A DNA stretch of 64,000 bases from Fibrobacter succinogenes (GTDB lineage: Bacteria; Fibrobacterota; Fibrobacteria; Fibrobacterales; Fibrobacteraceae): NCBI GenBank assembly GCA_902762795.1, contig CACWPM010000017.1, forward strand, positions 1 to 64,000. Direction: 5' to 3'. The notes beneath the pieces were generated by a model. That model was not told where the DNA came from. It did not search any database and was given only the letters and a program-made list of their open reading frames with translations. Below are positions 15,867 to 24,916 of this stretch, one piece after another (position 1 is the first letter of the stretch; each line of letters starts with the position of its first letter). The position numbers and the translations under genes were made by a program.

Positions 15867-16883
15867 TTACCCTTTGTAACCCTTGGGGTTGTTCTTCTGC
15901 CAGTTCCAGGCATCGCGGCACATTTCTTCGATGCCGTACTTCGCTTTCCAACCGAGTTCGTCGAACGCTTTTTGCGGATTGCAGTAGCAGGTGGCGATGT
16001 CGCCTGCGCGACGCGGCTTGATGCTGTACGGGATTTTTATGTTGTTCACTTTTTCGAATGCGTTGACGACATCGAGGACGGAGTAGCCGTGGCCTGTTCC
16101 CAAGTTATAAATAGCGAGCCCGCACTTGCGTTCGATGGCCTGGAGTGCGCTCACGTGACCAGAAGCTAGGTCGCAGACATGGATGTAGTCGCGAACGCCG
16201 GTACCATCTGGGGTGTCGTAGTCATTGCCAAACACGCCGAGTTCTTTGCGGAGTCCGACTGCGGTTTGCGTAATATAAGGCATCAAGTTATTCGGAATAC
16301 CGTTCGGGTCTTCGCCGATGCGACCGCTCGGGTGTGCGCCAATGGGGTTGAAGTAGCGGAGAAGCACGATGTTCCATTCTGGGTCCGCTTTTTGTACGTC
16401 GCGGAGGACTTCTTCGAGCATGGATTTTGTCTTTCCGTAAGGGTTTGTGCATTCTCCTTTGGGGCATGCTTCGGTTATCGGAATTTGTGCCGGGTTTCCA
16501 TAGACTGTGGCGGAAGAGCTGAAAATGAGGTTCTTGCAGCCGTGATTTCGCATGGCGTTGAGCAATATGAATGTGGCATTCATGTTGTTTTCGTAGTATT
16601 CGAGCGGCTTTGCGACAGATTCGCCAACGGCCTTGAGCCCTGCAAAGTGGATGCAGGCGTCAAATTTGTTCTCACTGAAAATTTTGTCCATGGTCTCTGC
16701 GTCACGGACGTCTGCCTTGATGAATGGAATGGGGGAACCGACGAGCTCTGCTACGCGGCGGAGGGATTCTTCACTTGAATTGACAAGGTTATCGACAACG
16801 ACAACGGAATGACCTGCTTTGTAGAGTTCGATGATTGTGTGGCTTCCGATATAGCCAGCTCCGCCCATAACAGCAATTTTCAT
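15867..16883 (-). CDS. galE: UDP-glucose 4-epimerase
   Basis: A 338-residue short-chain dehydrogenase of the extended type. The NAD-binding loop is MGGAGYIGSHTIIELYKAG, the catalytic Ser/Tyr/Lys are in FSSSATVYG and NPYGKTK (YxxxK), and the GalE-specific segments RYFNPIGAHPSGRIGEDP and VRDYIHVCDLASGHV are present. It interconverts UDP-glucose and UDP-galactose for envelope sugars. The ATG at 16883 follows a GGAGA site; an in-frame upstream ATG at 16922 would add 13 unrelated residues. Confidence 0.93.
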   Translation of the reverse strand: MKIAVMGGAGYIGSHTIIELYKAGHSVVVVDNLVNSSEESLRRVAELVGSPIPFIKADVRDAETMDKIFSENKFDACIHFAGLKAVGESVAKPLEYYENNMNATFILLNAMRNHGCKNLIFSSSATVYGNPAQIPITEACPKGECTNPYGKTKSMLEEVLRDVQKADPEWNIVLLRYFNPIGAHPSGRIGEDPNGIPNNLMPYITQTAVGLRKELGVFGNDYDTPDGTGVRDYIHVCDLASGHVSALQAIERKCGLAIYNLGTGHGYSVLDVVNAFEKVNNIKIPYSIKPRRAGDIATCYCNPQKAFDELGWKAKYGIEEMCRDAWNWQKNNPKGYKG

Positions 16884-17021
16884 GATTTCTCCAGTGATAA
16901 AAGTTCGGTGCACAATATACAAATATTTCTGGGGTGAAATTTCTCGCCGTTATGCGAACCTGGGCCTGTGAAGAACGGCGTGGTGCATACCGTTTGCGTA
17001 TTTTTTTCTACATTCGTCAAT

Positions 17022-17285
17022 ATGGATATTAATGAATGGCGCATTCGCATTGACGAACTTAATGATGAACTGATGTCGCTCCTCAACAAAAGGGCTACAT
17101 ACGCTGCTGAAATTGGGAAAATCAAGAAGCAGAAGGGCTTGCCTGTTTTTGATAACGGGCGTGAACAGTCTGTCTTGAATTTGGTCGCCGAGAAGGCTGC
17201 AAAGGCCGGTGGCCCGCTTTCTCCGGAATCGTTCCAGAATATTTTCCGTGTCATCATGGAAGAAACTCGCAAGGTGGAAGAATAA
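17022..17285 (+). CDS. chorismate mutase (AroQ type)
   Basis: An 87-residue all-helical AroQ-class chorismate mutase. It begins MDINEWRIRIDELNDELMSLLNKRATYAAEIGKIKKQKGLPVFDNGREQ, with the conserved Arg of RIRIDE, Arg in LNKR, Lys of GKIK and the R/E pair of GREQ. The C-terminal helix FQNIFRVIMEETRKVEE is typical. It converts chorismate to prephenate. The ATG at 17022 is chosen because the 18 upstream residues of the longer frame lack homology. The stop overlaps the next start (TAATG), so it is coupled to the prephenate dehydrogenase. Confidence 0.88.
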   Translation: MDINEWRIRIDELNDELMSLLNKRATYAAEIGKIKKQKGLPVFDNGREQSVLNLVAEKAAKAGGPLSPESFQNIFRVIMEETRKVEE

Positions 17286-18475
17286 TGGTTGGCCGCATTA
17301 CTATGGTGGGGTTTGGTCTTTTGGCAAGCTCGATTGCGGCTGCCATAAAACAGGCTAAGCTCCCGACGAAGATTCGTGCAGTGAGTTCCCCTTCGACGCT
17401 CAAGCGCGCTCGCGAACTTGAACTTGCCGATGAATTTTTTGAATACGACGAGACTGAAAAGTGGGCGAAGGATAGCGACCTGATTTTGCTCTGCGCGCCG
17501 ATCCTCCACATTTTGAAGATGATCGATGCGCTCGGTAAAGTTTCGTGGGCTGCTTCTGAAGCCGCTGCTGGCCGAGAAATTTTGGTGAGCGATATCGGTT
17601 CGACGAAGGTTGAAATTTGCAAGGCGGGTATGCGCTTGCCCTCTCCGTTCCGCTTTGTCGGTAGCCATCCGATGGCGGGTTCCGAAAAACGCACTTGCGA
17701 ATACAACGACCCTGCGATTTTTGAAAATGCGTATTGGTTTGTCTGTCCGCCGGATGGAACTCCAGAATCTGTTTATGCTCCGCTTCTGGAAATTATCCGC
17801 TTTGTGGGGGCGAACCCTGTCGTGTTCCCGCCGGAACATCACGACCGCACGATGGCTTGGGTGAGTCATATGCCGCAGATGCTGAGCTCGACGCTTGCAG
17901 GGAACTTGCCGGAACGCTTGCTCAAGCACAACTACCAGCATTTTGCAGGTCGCGCTTTCCGCGATATGACGCGCATTGCCGCCTCGGGCTGGGGAATGTG
18001 GCACGATATCGCCGTGACGAATCGCGATGAGACGACTCGTGCGCTTTGTGAAGTCCGCGATGGCCTCGACAAGACGATTGCTGCGATGAACGGACTCAAT
18101 GTCGTGAAGGACGGCAAGCCTGCTTCGGGCAATTTTGAAAATGACGAAAAGAGCGTGGTTGCCGATAATTCGCAGGCGCTAGCCGATATTTTCAAGGCGG
18201 GTAACGATGGCCGTGCAAGTTTGTTTGCTCCGGGTCGCAATAATACCAACTCGTTCTACGAAATTACGGTGCAGCTCAAGGACAAACCGGGTGCTCTGTT
18301 GAGCGTGATGCAGCCGCTTGCCGAAGAAGGCATCAACATTCGCGATATTGAACTGATGAAGGTTCGCGAAAATGTGGCGGGCACGCTTTTGCTTGCGTTC
18401 AAGACCGAAGAAGAAGCGGCTCGCGCCGTGAGAGTCTTGCAATATTTGGAATACGAAGTTAAAGAAAGACGATAA
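17285..18475 (+). CDS. tyrA: prephenate dehydrogenase with C-terminal ACT domain
   Basis: A 396-residue enzyme of tyrosine synthesis. The N-terminal Rossmann fold has GFGLLASSIAAAI, where the third Gly of GxGxxG is Ala. Conserved motifs follow: VSDIGSTK, VGSHPMAGSE (prephenate site His), the helical SHMPQMLSSTLA, and RAFRDMTRIA. Residues about 320-396 are an ACT domain (YEITVQLKDKPGALLSVMQPLAEEGINIRDIELMK), which usually gives feedback control by tyrosine or phenylalanine. An intermediate insert of roughly 30 residues (DGKPASGNFENDEKS) is unusual. The next gene follows after 18 bp. Confidence 0.88.
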   Translation: MVGRITMVGFGLLASSIAAAIKQAKLPTKIRAVSSPSTLKRARELELADEFFEYDETEKWAKDSDLILLCAPILHILKMIDALGKVSWAASEAAAGREILVSDIGSTKVEICKAGMRLPSPFRFVGSHPMAGSEKRTCEYNDPAIFENAYWFVCPPDGTPESVYAPLLEIIRFVGANPVVFPPEHHDRTMAWVSHMPQMLSSTLAGNLPERLLKHNYQHFAGRAFRDMTRIAASGWGMWHDIAVTNRDETTRALCEVRDGLDKTIAAMNGLNVVKDGKPASGNFENDEKSVVADNSQALADIFKAGNDGRASLFAPGRNNTNSFYEITVQLKDKPGALLSVMQPLAEEGINIRDIELMKVRENVAGTLLLAFKTEEEAARAVRVLQYLEYEVKERR

Positions 18476-18493
18476 TTTGTTAAGGAATTGACG

Positions 18494-19873
18494 ATGGAAT
18501 TCTTGATGAATCCCGACCGTGAACGGATGAATTTGACATTGGTGATGGCGCTCTTGGTGAACGGGCGCACGGTGCTGGAAGATTTTGCATGGGCGAGTGG
18601 CAGTGAACGCTATGCGGATGCTTTAAAGGATTTTGGGCTCAATTACGAATTGCAAGGGCATCAGCTTGTCTTGAACGGCAAGGGGTTCCAGTACCCGGTG
18701 CCTACGATGCTCCCGATTAAGTTTAACGAAGCGGATAATGTTTTACTTTGGACGCTCGCGAGCAAGGACGAAGAACAGCTTTATACGTTTGCTGCCGAAG
18801 TGGACGATGCGGGAATTGCCCGCGTGAACACGGCGAAGGAAGCTTTGCAGAAGTACTTCAAGATCAAAGTCCATAAGGATGAACCGGCAAAGTTTGTCTT
18901 TAATTTTTTGCGCGACGAACTGAATGTCAAAAAGGATTCGCTTGGGAATGTTTCGTATGCGATGCGCAATAGGCTTTTGCTTCGTGCGCTTATTCGTAAT
19001 GAATATTTGAATTTTGAAGAAAAGTCTACGGTACATGACCAGTGGACGAAAATGCTCATCTACTTTGGCGCGGCTGTGAAGTACGAAGGCCGTGGCATGG
19101 AACAGTTGAGCGAGTTCGAACGCCGCTTGATGATTGCGCAGGGCAAGAAGATTGAACGCACGCAGTTTACGGAACTTTCGGAAACGAAGGTGATTACGGC
19201 GCGTGAATACTATGTGCCGGGCGATACGACCGAAGCGACTGCTTTTGCTGTGCTTGCGACTGTCGGGAACATGCCGAAGGATAACGTTGTCAAGCTTTTG
19301 AACGTGGATTTGAACAGCAGCCGTGCGGGGGCGCTCTCGTGCCTCAAGCGCATGGGCGCAAACGTTGAAACGGTGAGCCGTCGCGAAAAGTACGGTGATG
19401 TTTTTGGCGATGTCGAAATCAAACCGTTGGCGTCTGGAAAGCGTTTGCAGGGGCGCCGCTTTAGCGAAGATGTGATTGCGACTGCGCTCGAAGAATACCC
19501 GCTGTTGGCGGTGGCGGCTTGCTATGCCGAAGGCGAGACGATTTTGCGCGTCCCGAAGGAAGTGCGTATGGAAATGCGCCCGAAGAATGAATTCCTGGCA
19601 GTGAACTTGCGCAAGACGGGTGCCGAAGTCGGTGTGTACGATGACGGCCTTGTGATTCGCGGGCTTGAAACGATTGTGAACGGTAGCGATTTTGACGGAG
19701 GCGATTCGGCGCCGATGGGGCTTGCATTGAGCGTGTTGTCGCTTGCGCTCCAGAACGATGAACCGGTCGAGAATATGGACAAGGTCGAAGCGGTGTTCCC
19801 GGGCGTTGTCGAAAAGCTCGCGAATGTGCTTGTCGCTGAAAACGCCGAGAAGAACGCTGAAAAAGCAGGTTAG
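18494..19873 (+). CDS. EPSP-synthase-fold protein with degenerate active site
   Basis: A 459-residue protein whose order of segments follows 3-phosphoshikimate 1-carboxyvinyltransferase (AroA): RMNLTLVMALLVNGRTVLEDF near the start, EEYPLLAVAACYAEGETILR about two-thirds along, GGDSAPMGLALSVLSLAL and EAVFPGVVEKLANV near the end. However the hallmark motifs are missing or altered. There is no GSKSxSxR at the N-terminus, no LGNAGTAMR, the catalytic Asp of the DxxPxLAV box is Glu, and LRxKESDR is VRMEMRPKN. It lies 18 bp after tyrA, so the context is aromatic amino acid synthesis. A classical aroA should exist elsewhere if this protein is inactive. The ATG at 18494 follows an AGGA site. Confidence 0.7.
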   Translation: MEFLMNPDRERMNLTLVMALLVNGRTVLEDFAWASGSERYADALKDFGLNYELQGHQLVLNGKGFQYPVPTMLPIKFNEADNVLLWTLASKDEEQLYTFAAEVDDAGIARVNTAKEALQKYFKIKVHKDEPAKFVFNFLRDELNVKKDSLGNVSYAMRNRLLLRALIRNEYLNFEEKSTVHDQWTKMLIYFGAAVKYEGRGMEQLSEFERRLMIAQGKKIERTQFTELSETKVITAREYYVPGDTTEATAFAVLATVGNMPKDNVVKLLNVDLNSSRAGALSCLKRMGANVETVSRREKYGDVFGDVEIKPLASGKRLQGRRFSEDVIATALEEYPLLAVAACYAEGETILRVPKEVRMEMRPKNEFLAVNLRKTGAEVGVYDDGLVIRGLETIVNGSDFDGGDSAPMGLALSVLSLALQNDEPVENMDKVEAVFPGVVEKLANVLVAENAEKNAEKAG

Positions 19874-19949
19874 GGACTGCGCACGGAACGTATAGAAGGC
19901 TACGCACGGAACGAACGCAACGGTGAAATCGCGAAACTTGAGGATGAAA

Positions 19950-20834
19950 ATGGAAAAGTCTTTCAGCAACATTGGAATTGTCGGGTTCAAGGACAAAAGT
20001 GCCGATTTGGCATGTGCCTTGAAGCAGATTACTTCTTGGGCGCTTGAACACCCGCAAGTGAAGTTTTGCGCGCTGGATTCCTTGAAGGAACTAGTGAAAA
20101 AGCCTATCCGCATTGTGAAGGAAGCGGCTTTGCAAAAGACGGATTTGCTGATTGCTATTGGCGGTGACGGTACCGTACTTACGGCGGCGCATATCGCACT
20201 TGGCCACGACATCCCGATTCTCGGTGTAAATGCGGGACGCGTGGGATTCTTGGCGGAAACGCGCGTGGAAGGATTGACAAAGACGCTTGATAGCCTGCTG
20301 GCTGGCGATTTCTCGACTCGCGAGCGCATGATGATCGAGGCTGCGGTTTATCACGGCAAAAAGTGCATTGCGAAACAGACCGTTCTGAACGAAGTGCATG
20401 TGCGTGCTCACGCTCCCGAACGCATGGTGAACATTAACGTCGCTTACAATGACACGTGCCTTACGGAATACTGGGCGGATTCGATTCTTGTTTCGACGCC
20501 GACAGGTTCGACTGCATACAACCTTGCGGCGGGAGGCCCGATAATCCACCCTTCGACGCCGGCGGTGGTGCTTACGCCTGTGGCGCCGAGCAGTCTCTCG
20601 GTGCGTCCGCTTGTGCTTTCGCTTACGGACAAAAAATTGCGTATGGCATCGGCCGTGAATTGCTCGCTTGACCTTGTTTTTGACGGGCGCATCACGCTTG
20701 AAATGAAATCGGACGAATACGTGATGTTGTCTGAAAGTAAGCTCGTGACAACGTTTATTCGTATGCGTCACACGGGATTTGTGGGCGCTCTTCGTGAAAA
20801 GCTTGGCTGGACGGGTAAGCCGCGATCTGCTTAA
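19950..20834 (+). CDS. nadK: NAD kinase
   Basis: A 294-residue NAD kinase that makes NADP from NAD using ATP. The key motif is LLIAIGGDGTVLTAAH (GGDGT), with ILGVNAGRVGFLAE, the NEVHV segment and the second-domain STPTGSTAYNLAAGGPI. The ATG at 19950 is favoured since GAGG precedes it at a good distance; an ATG at 19944 and a GTG at 19923 are in frame. It faces the rluB-like gene with only 10 bp between stops. Confidence 0.92.
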   Translation: MEKSFSNIGIVGFKDKSADLACALKQITSWALEHPQVKFCALDSLKELVKKPIRIVKEAALQKTDLLIAIGGDGTVLTAAHIALGHDIPILGVNAGRVGFLAETRVEGLTKTLDSLLAGDFSTRERMMIEAAVYHGKKCIAKQTVLNEVHVRAHAPERMVNINVAYNDTCLTEYWADSILVSTPTGSTAYNLAAGGPIIHPSTPAVVLTPVAPSSLSVRPLVLSLTDKKLRMASAVNCSLDLVFDGRITLEMKSDEYVMLSESKLVTTFIRMRHTGFVGALREKLGWTGKPRSA

Positions 20835-20844
20835 CGCTGCGGGG

Positions 20845-21768
20845 CTATGGGTGCGGTGCGTTGAGCTGTTGAATTTCGCCTTGCTTTAAATCGCCCAACT
20901 CAAAATTGCAGAACTTGATGCGGACAAGGCGTAAAACATCGTAGCCGAGCTTTGCGAGCATTCGGCGGATTTCTCGATTTTTGCCTTCGTCCAAAGTAAT
21001 TTCTAACCAACAGTTCTTTTCGCCTGCGCTGTAGAGCTTGGCGCTGACGGCGTGCATGAACTCTTCGGGCGCACCGAATACGCGGGGAGGAACGTAAAAG
21101 CCTTTTTCCATCTGTTCAAGTTCTGTCGCAGTTGGCTTTCCCGCAACTTGAACACGGTAGATTTTGAGATGTCTCGTCATTCCGGACTCTGAGTTCAATT
21201 TACAAGTGTTTTCAGAACTGTATGGATCCTCCTTCGGAGGATGACTTGTCCGCGACGCTCGTTCTACGCATTTGTCGTCTCTCGTCTGTAACAATGTATC
21301 CGCCCATTGCGTATCGTTGGTGAACAGGAGCAGCCCTTCGCTCGCGGCATCGAGCCTGCCAACGGGCGATATATGCGGCACAGGCTTGCCGGGGAACATC
21401 TTGGCGTACTCTTCGCGGAAAAGGTCCATCACGGTTGCACGCCCTTTTTCGTCGCTTGCCGTAGTGACGTAGCCGCGCGGCTTGTTCATCATAAAGTAAA
21501 CGAACTCGCTAGCCTTTACGGACTTTCCGTCAACGCAAATTTCATCGTTTTCGCGGGCGGGAGTGTCCGGATCTCGGACGATTTTACCACGCAAAGAAAC
21601 CCGGCCCTCGCGGACCAGGTTTTCTGCTTGGCTTCTGCTACAAAAACCGCGCTTAGAAATCACACGGGCAACGCCGTGAGCTTTGGCGTTAGTGGCGCCA
21701 GACGCGGGCTTTGTGCAGCCTCTTTCCCGGTTTACTTGCCGAGATATGCCTTGATGTTTTCGAGGCAT
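20845..21768 (-). CDS. RluB/RsuA-family pseudouridine synthase with an internal repeat insertion
   Basis: A 307-residue RNA modification enzyme. The S4 RNA-binding domain is at residues 34-80 (ARVISKRGFCSRSQAENLVREGRVSLRG). The catalytic loop SPVGRLDAASEGLLLFTND carries the essential Asp, and the C-terminal part has LEITLDEGKNREIRRMLAKLGYDVLRLVRI. After LLQ, where the family goes straight to the KxYRV strand, about 38 extra residues are encoded by repeat DNA at 21180-21294. The start codon at 21768 lies inside the end of hisC (37-bp overlap on the same strand). Whether RluB, RluE/F or RsuA is open. Confidence 0.82.
   Translation of the reverse strand: MPRKHQGISRQVNRERGCTKPASGATNAKAHGVARVISKRGFCSRSQAENLVREGRVSLRGKIVRDPDTPARENDEICVDGKSVKASEFVYFMMNKPRGYVTTASDEKGRATVMDLFREEYAKMFPGKPVPHISPVGRLDAASEGLLLFTNDTQWADTLLQTRDDKCVERASRTSHPPKEDPYSSENTCKLNSESGMTRHLKIYRVQVAGKPTATELEQMEKGFYVPPRVFGAPEEFMHAVSAKLYSAGEKNCWLEITLDEGKNREIRRMLAKLGYDVLRLVRIKFCNFELGDLKQGEIQQLNAPHP
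21180..21294. repeat. in-frame repeat insertion inside the rluB-like gene
   Basis: The + strand shows cattccggactctgag, the hairpin GGATCCTCCTTCGGAGGATGAC (stem ATCCTCC/GGAGGAT) and gtcgtct, ctcgtct heptads at 21273-21290. It therefore combines a palindromic element and a heptad array. The frame is preserved; edges are estimated from the point where pseudouridine synthase homology stops and resumes. Confidence 0.75.
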
Positions 21769-22841
21769 TTCTTATTCTGTGCTTCGGTACCGACGGTAAT
21801 GCGGAGCACGTCACCCATAGCCGGCTGCGGACGGATGATGGTACCCTTGGACTGCAAGAACTTGAAGGCGTCCATCGGATCCTTGAATCCGCTGACGGCG
21901 ATGAAGTTCGAGTGGCTGTCCACGTAGGGGAGGCCCAGTTCCTTGAATCCAGCCTTGAGCTGTTCGAGGCCCTTCTTGTTGAGTTCGCGAACCTTGTTCA
22001 CATATTCCTGGTCGTCGATAGCGCCGATTGCTGCGGCCTGAGCGATGCTGTTCACGTTGAACGGTTCACGCACGCGGTTGATGAGGGCGACGATTTCCGG
22101 ACGGGTGATGCAGTAACCCACGCGGAGGCCGGCGAGACCGTAGATCTTGCTGAACGTACGGCAGCAGATGATGTTCTTGCCAGCGGCGATGCGGCTGTTG
22201 AAATCCGGAACGAGTTCCGGCGTGTCTTCGATAAATTCGGTGTAGGCTTCGTCCATCACGAGAACGCAAGTTTCCGGGAGGCTGTCGGCGAAGTCGAAGA
22301 TTTCCTTGGCGGTGAGGTCAGAACCGGTCGGGTTGTTCGGGTTGGCGAGGAACACTATGCGGGTCTTTTCGTTCACGGCGTCGCGCATAGCCTTGAGGTT
22401 GTAGTTGTATCCCGGAGCCGGCATGTCAACTTCGATAATCTTGGCGTTCATGGCCATCGTGGCGAGCTTGTAAACAGCGAAGCTGTGGTTGCCCATGACG
22501 GCTTCCGTGCCGGGGCCGAGGAACACCTGGGCAATCATGTCTAGAAGTTCGTTGCTGCCGTTACCGACGGCAATCTGTTCGCGCTTCACGCCGCGGAACT
22601 CCGCAATCTTTCCGATGAGGTCATAAGAACCACCATCCGGATAGAGGTTCACTTCTTCCAAAGCCTTGCGAGCTTCGGCCATGCCCTTCGGGCTCGGGCC
22701 AAACGGGTTTTCGTTGCTGGCGAGCTTGTCGATGTCTTTCGGGTCGAGGCCGAATTCACGGGCGGTGTAGGCGATGGGTTTGCCGGTCACGTAGAGCGGC
22801 TGCTTCAAAATGTGCTGTTGTGCGAGTTCGTTAATATCCAT
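21732..22841 (-). CDS. hisC: histidinol-phosphate aminotransferase
   Basis: A 369-residue class I/II aminotransferase. HisC features are ASNENPFGPSPK, LYPDGGSYDL, NPNNPTGSDL, the acceptor DEAYTEF, the PLP lysine in RTFSKIYGLAGLRVGY and the final Arg segment LPYVDSHSNFIAV. It transfers an amino group from glutamate to imidazole-acetol phosphate. Codon use is strongly biased, as in highly expressed genes. No other his gene is next to it. The rluB-like gene starts inside its last codons. Confidence 0.92.
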   Translation of the reverse strand: MDINELAQQHILKQPLYVTGKPIAYTAREFGLDPKDIDKLASNENPFGPSPKGMAEARKALEEVNLYPDGGSYDLIGKIAEFRGVKREQIAVGNGSNELLDMIAQVFLGPGTEAVMGNHSFAVYKLATMAMNAKIIEVDMPAPGYNYNLKAMRDAVNEKTRIVFLANPNNPTGSDLTAKEIFDFADSLPETCVLVMDEAYTEFIEDTPELVPDFNSRIAAGKNIICCRTFSKIYGLAGLRVGYCITRPEIVALINRVREPFNVNSIAQAAAIGAIDDQEYVNKVRELNKKGLEQLKAGFKELGLPYVDSHSNFIAVSGFKDPMDAFKFLQSKGTIIRPQPAMGDVLRITVGTEAQNKKCLENIKAYLGK

Positions 22842-23161
22842 TTTTTTAGTTGTTTCTAGTTAATCGTTACTAGAGGTTAATGTTCTTTGGTCAGGATTCG
22901 TTCTGAACTTCTTTATAAGAAGTGCTTTTTAAACTGTCATCCTCGACCGTTAGGGAGGGAATCCATACAGGTTTAAAGGACACTTGTATAATTGAGTCGA
23001 AGGATCCTGTAGATTTGTAATCCGAAAGGAATTATAGCAATTTTAGTTTCGTCGCTTGGTTTCTTTGACAAAATGTCTAGAAATTTAAATTGGGTTAGTG
23101 TCCTATAATGATTTTTGGAATATAGATTATATCTTGGTGAAATTATAAGGAAGTATGAGAG
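22842..23161. repeat. gene-free region with hairpin and GATCC-type repeat upstream of pectate lyase
   Basis: An ACTTCTT/AAGAAGT hairpin at 22907-22923 is followed by gcttttt. At 22937-23012 a diverged palindromic repeat reads tcatcctcgaccgtt...cgaaggatcctg; a close relative lies at 62550-62690. The last 100 bases are AT-rich with a TATAAT at 23104-23109 and probably hold the pectate lyase promoter. No coding sequence is seen. Confidence 0.5.
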
Positions 23162-24859
23162 ATGTTTGACGTTTCTAATCGAATTTTAGCGGTGTTGTGC
23201 GGACTTGCCGTTTGTGCGTCCGCGGCGGTGGATCAGTGCAAGCCGATTGGCTGGGCGACTCGTTCGGGCCGAACTTCGACCGAGTTTAATGTGACCGGCG
23301 GCGGGAACGCGGCTCCTATTACGGTGACGACCTTTGCTGATCTGCAAAAGTATGCGAAGGATTCTTCTCCGCGAGTGATTTACATTGACGGTACGCTTGG
23401 CGATGGCTGGAGCGGAACGTCGGGCAGCCGCTTGAATATCACCGCATCGAACAAGACGATTATCGGGCTCAAACCGGGAACGCTTTTGAAGGCTCCCATC
23501 CACATCACAAGTAAGGCTTCGAATATCATTGTCCGTAACATCGTGATTCAAGGACCGGGCAGCAACGCCGACCAAGCGTGGGACAACCTTACGATTGAAG
23601 GCGAAGCGAAAAACATCTGGATTGACCACTGCGAATTCTGGGATGGCCAAGACGGTAACGCCGATGTGGTGAAAGGTTCGGACAACGTTACATTTACGTG
23701 GTGTATATTCGGTTATAAGAAAAAGAGTACGCACAACTTATCAAACCTCATTGGAAGTTCCGATAATGAACCCGTGAGCGAGGGCAAGTTGAACGTGACT
23801 TACATGTTCAACTGGTGGAAGGCCGCGAACCAGCGCAAACCCCGCTGCCGCTACGGCAATGTGCATGTCGTGAACAACCTTTTGACAGGCGACGCTAGCA
23901 TCACGAGCGGAACGGATGTGCTTGGCGTTTCGGCGGGTCACATGTGCAAAGTGCGCACAGAACGCAATGTGTTTATTAACGAATCGAACCCGATTTATAC
24001 GGGCAACGCAAATGGCACGGGCGTAAACGAAGTTATAGACAACATTTTCACGAACTGCTCGGGCAACACGAGAGGAACGGGAACCTCTTTCACTCCGCCG
24101 TATGAGTACGAAAGCTTTATGCTCAAGGCGAGCGATGTTGAAGCCGCCGTGAAGGCGAATGCGGGGGCTACGCTCAAGAGCCCGACGGAATGCAATGCCA
24201 ATTACGTGGAGCCTCCGCCACCGACACCGGATAAGCAATACCAGGCCGAAAAGGGGACAATCACGGGCGGCGCTTTTGAAAGTAGCAATGCAGGTTACCA
24301 CGGCGATGGCTACGTGAATTTTGACAAAGGCGGCGATTTTGTCGTGAAGGTCAAAGTCGATACCGCAGGTCAATACAAGCTAAGTATCGATTTTGCGAAC
24401 GGCTCTGGCGAATCCCGTTCGTTAACGGTGAGTGCGGGGCTTGATACGGTGACAGCGCCATTCAAGGCGACTAATGCTTGGACCGTTTGGGAAACTGCTG
24501 ATGTGCTGATAAATCTTGCCGCAGGCGAAAACGCGGTGAAATTTGCGACGGTAGGCGGCAACGACGGCCCGAACATCGACCAGTTCGACGTGACGCTCGT
24601 GAAAGCTGCTGCCAAGCCGGATTCGACTGTGAATGATTCATCCAAAACTCGCATTGCAGAAATGTTGTCTGGGATTTCGCCGAAAACTTATCGCGTTAGC
24701 CTTTTTGATACGAAGGGCTCGTTAGTGCGCCGCATGAATGTGGAATCTGCAAAAGTCGGTGATGTTGCTTGGATAACTCGCGGCTTGCCTGCAGGCCTAT
24801 ACGTGATGCGGATGAAGAGCGCAGGCACGGAACGGCGTAGATTTATTACTGTGAAGTAG
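23162..24859 (+). CDS. secreted pectate lyase (PL1) with carbohydrate-binding module
   Basis: A 565-residue modular enzyme. A signal peptide ends near ASAAVDQC. The beta-helix lyase domain (about 25-335) has the PL1 calcium/catalytic region NIWIDHCEFWDGQDGNADVVKGSDNVTFTW and the catalytic-Arg motif NQRKPRCRYGNVHVVNN. A Pro-rich linker leads to a CBM6/35-type beta-sandwich (about 360-480: YQAEKGTITGGAF...GPNIDQFDVTLV). The C-terminal 75 residues (YRVSLFDTKGSLVRRMNV...GLPAGLYVMRMKSAG) are a sorting-type tail like those of other Fibrobacter secreted enzymes. It cleaves polygalacturonate by beta-elimination outside the cell. The gene appears monocistronic with its own terminator. Confidence 0.9.
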   Translation: MFDVSNRILAVLCGLAVCASAAVDQCKPIGWATRSGRTSTEFNVTGGGNAAPITVTTFADLQKYAKDSSPRVIYIDGTLGDGWSGTSGSRLNITASNKTIIGLKPGTLLKAPIHITSKASNIIVRNIVIQGPGSNADQAWDNLTIEGEAKNIWIDHCEFWDGQDGNADVVKGSDNVTFTWCIFGYKKKSTHNLSNLIGSSDNEPVSEGKLNVTYMFNWWKAANQRKPRCRYGNVHVVNNLLTGDASITSGTDVLGVSAGHMCKVRTERNVFINESNPIYTGNANGTGVNEVIDNIFTNCSGNTRGTGTSFTPPYEYESFMLKASDVEAAVKANAGATLKSPTECNANYVEPPPPTPDKQYQAEKGTITGGAFESSNAGYHGDGYVNFDKGGDFVVKVKVDTAGQYKLSIDFANGSGESRSLTVSAGLDTVTAPFKATNAWTVWETADVLINLAAGENAVKFATVGGNDGPNIDQFDVTLVKAAAKPDSTVNDSSKTRIAEMLSGISPKTYRVSLFDTKGSLVRRMNVESAKVGDVAWITRGLPAGLYVMRMKSAGTERRRFITVK

Positions 24860-24884
24860 AAGTTGTGTATTACTTCGCTTTGTC

Positions 24885-24915
24885 ATGCCGCACTTGTTGC
24901 GGCATCTTCTTTTTT
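24885..24915 (+). terminator. terminator of the pectate lyase gene
   Basis: The stem ATGCCGCA/TGCGGCAT closes a 5-base loop and is followed by cttctttttt. Confidence 0.8.
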
Positions 24916-24916
24916 A

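Noticed and set aside
18743-20329. 528-residue open frame on the - strand
   Set aside because: It lies antisense to the EPSP-synthase-like gene and nadK, both with ribosome sites and recognisable motifs. Its His/Arg/Phe-rich product is typical of shadow frames.
21711-22544. 277-residue open frame on the + strand
   Set aside because: Antisense to hisC, with composition (Val, Glu, His, Asp rich) typical of a shadow of highly biased codons.
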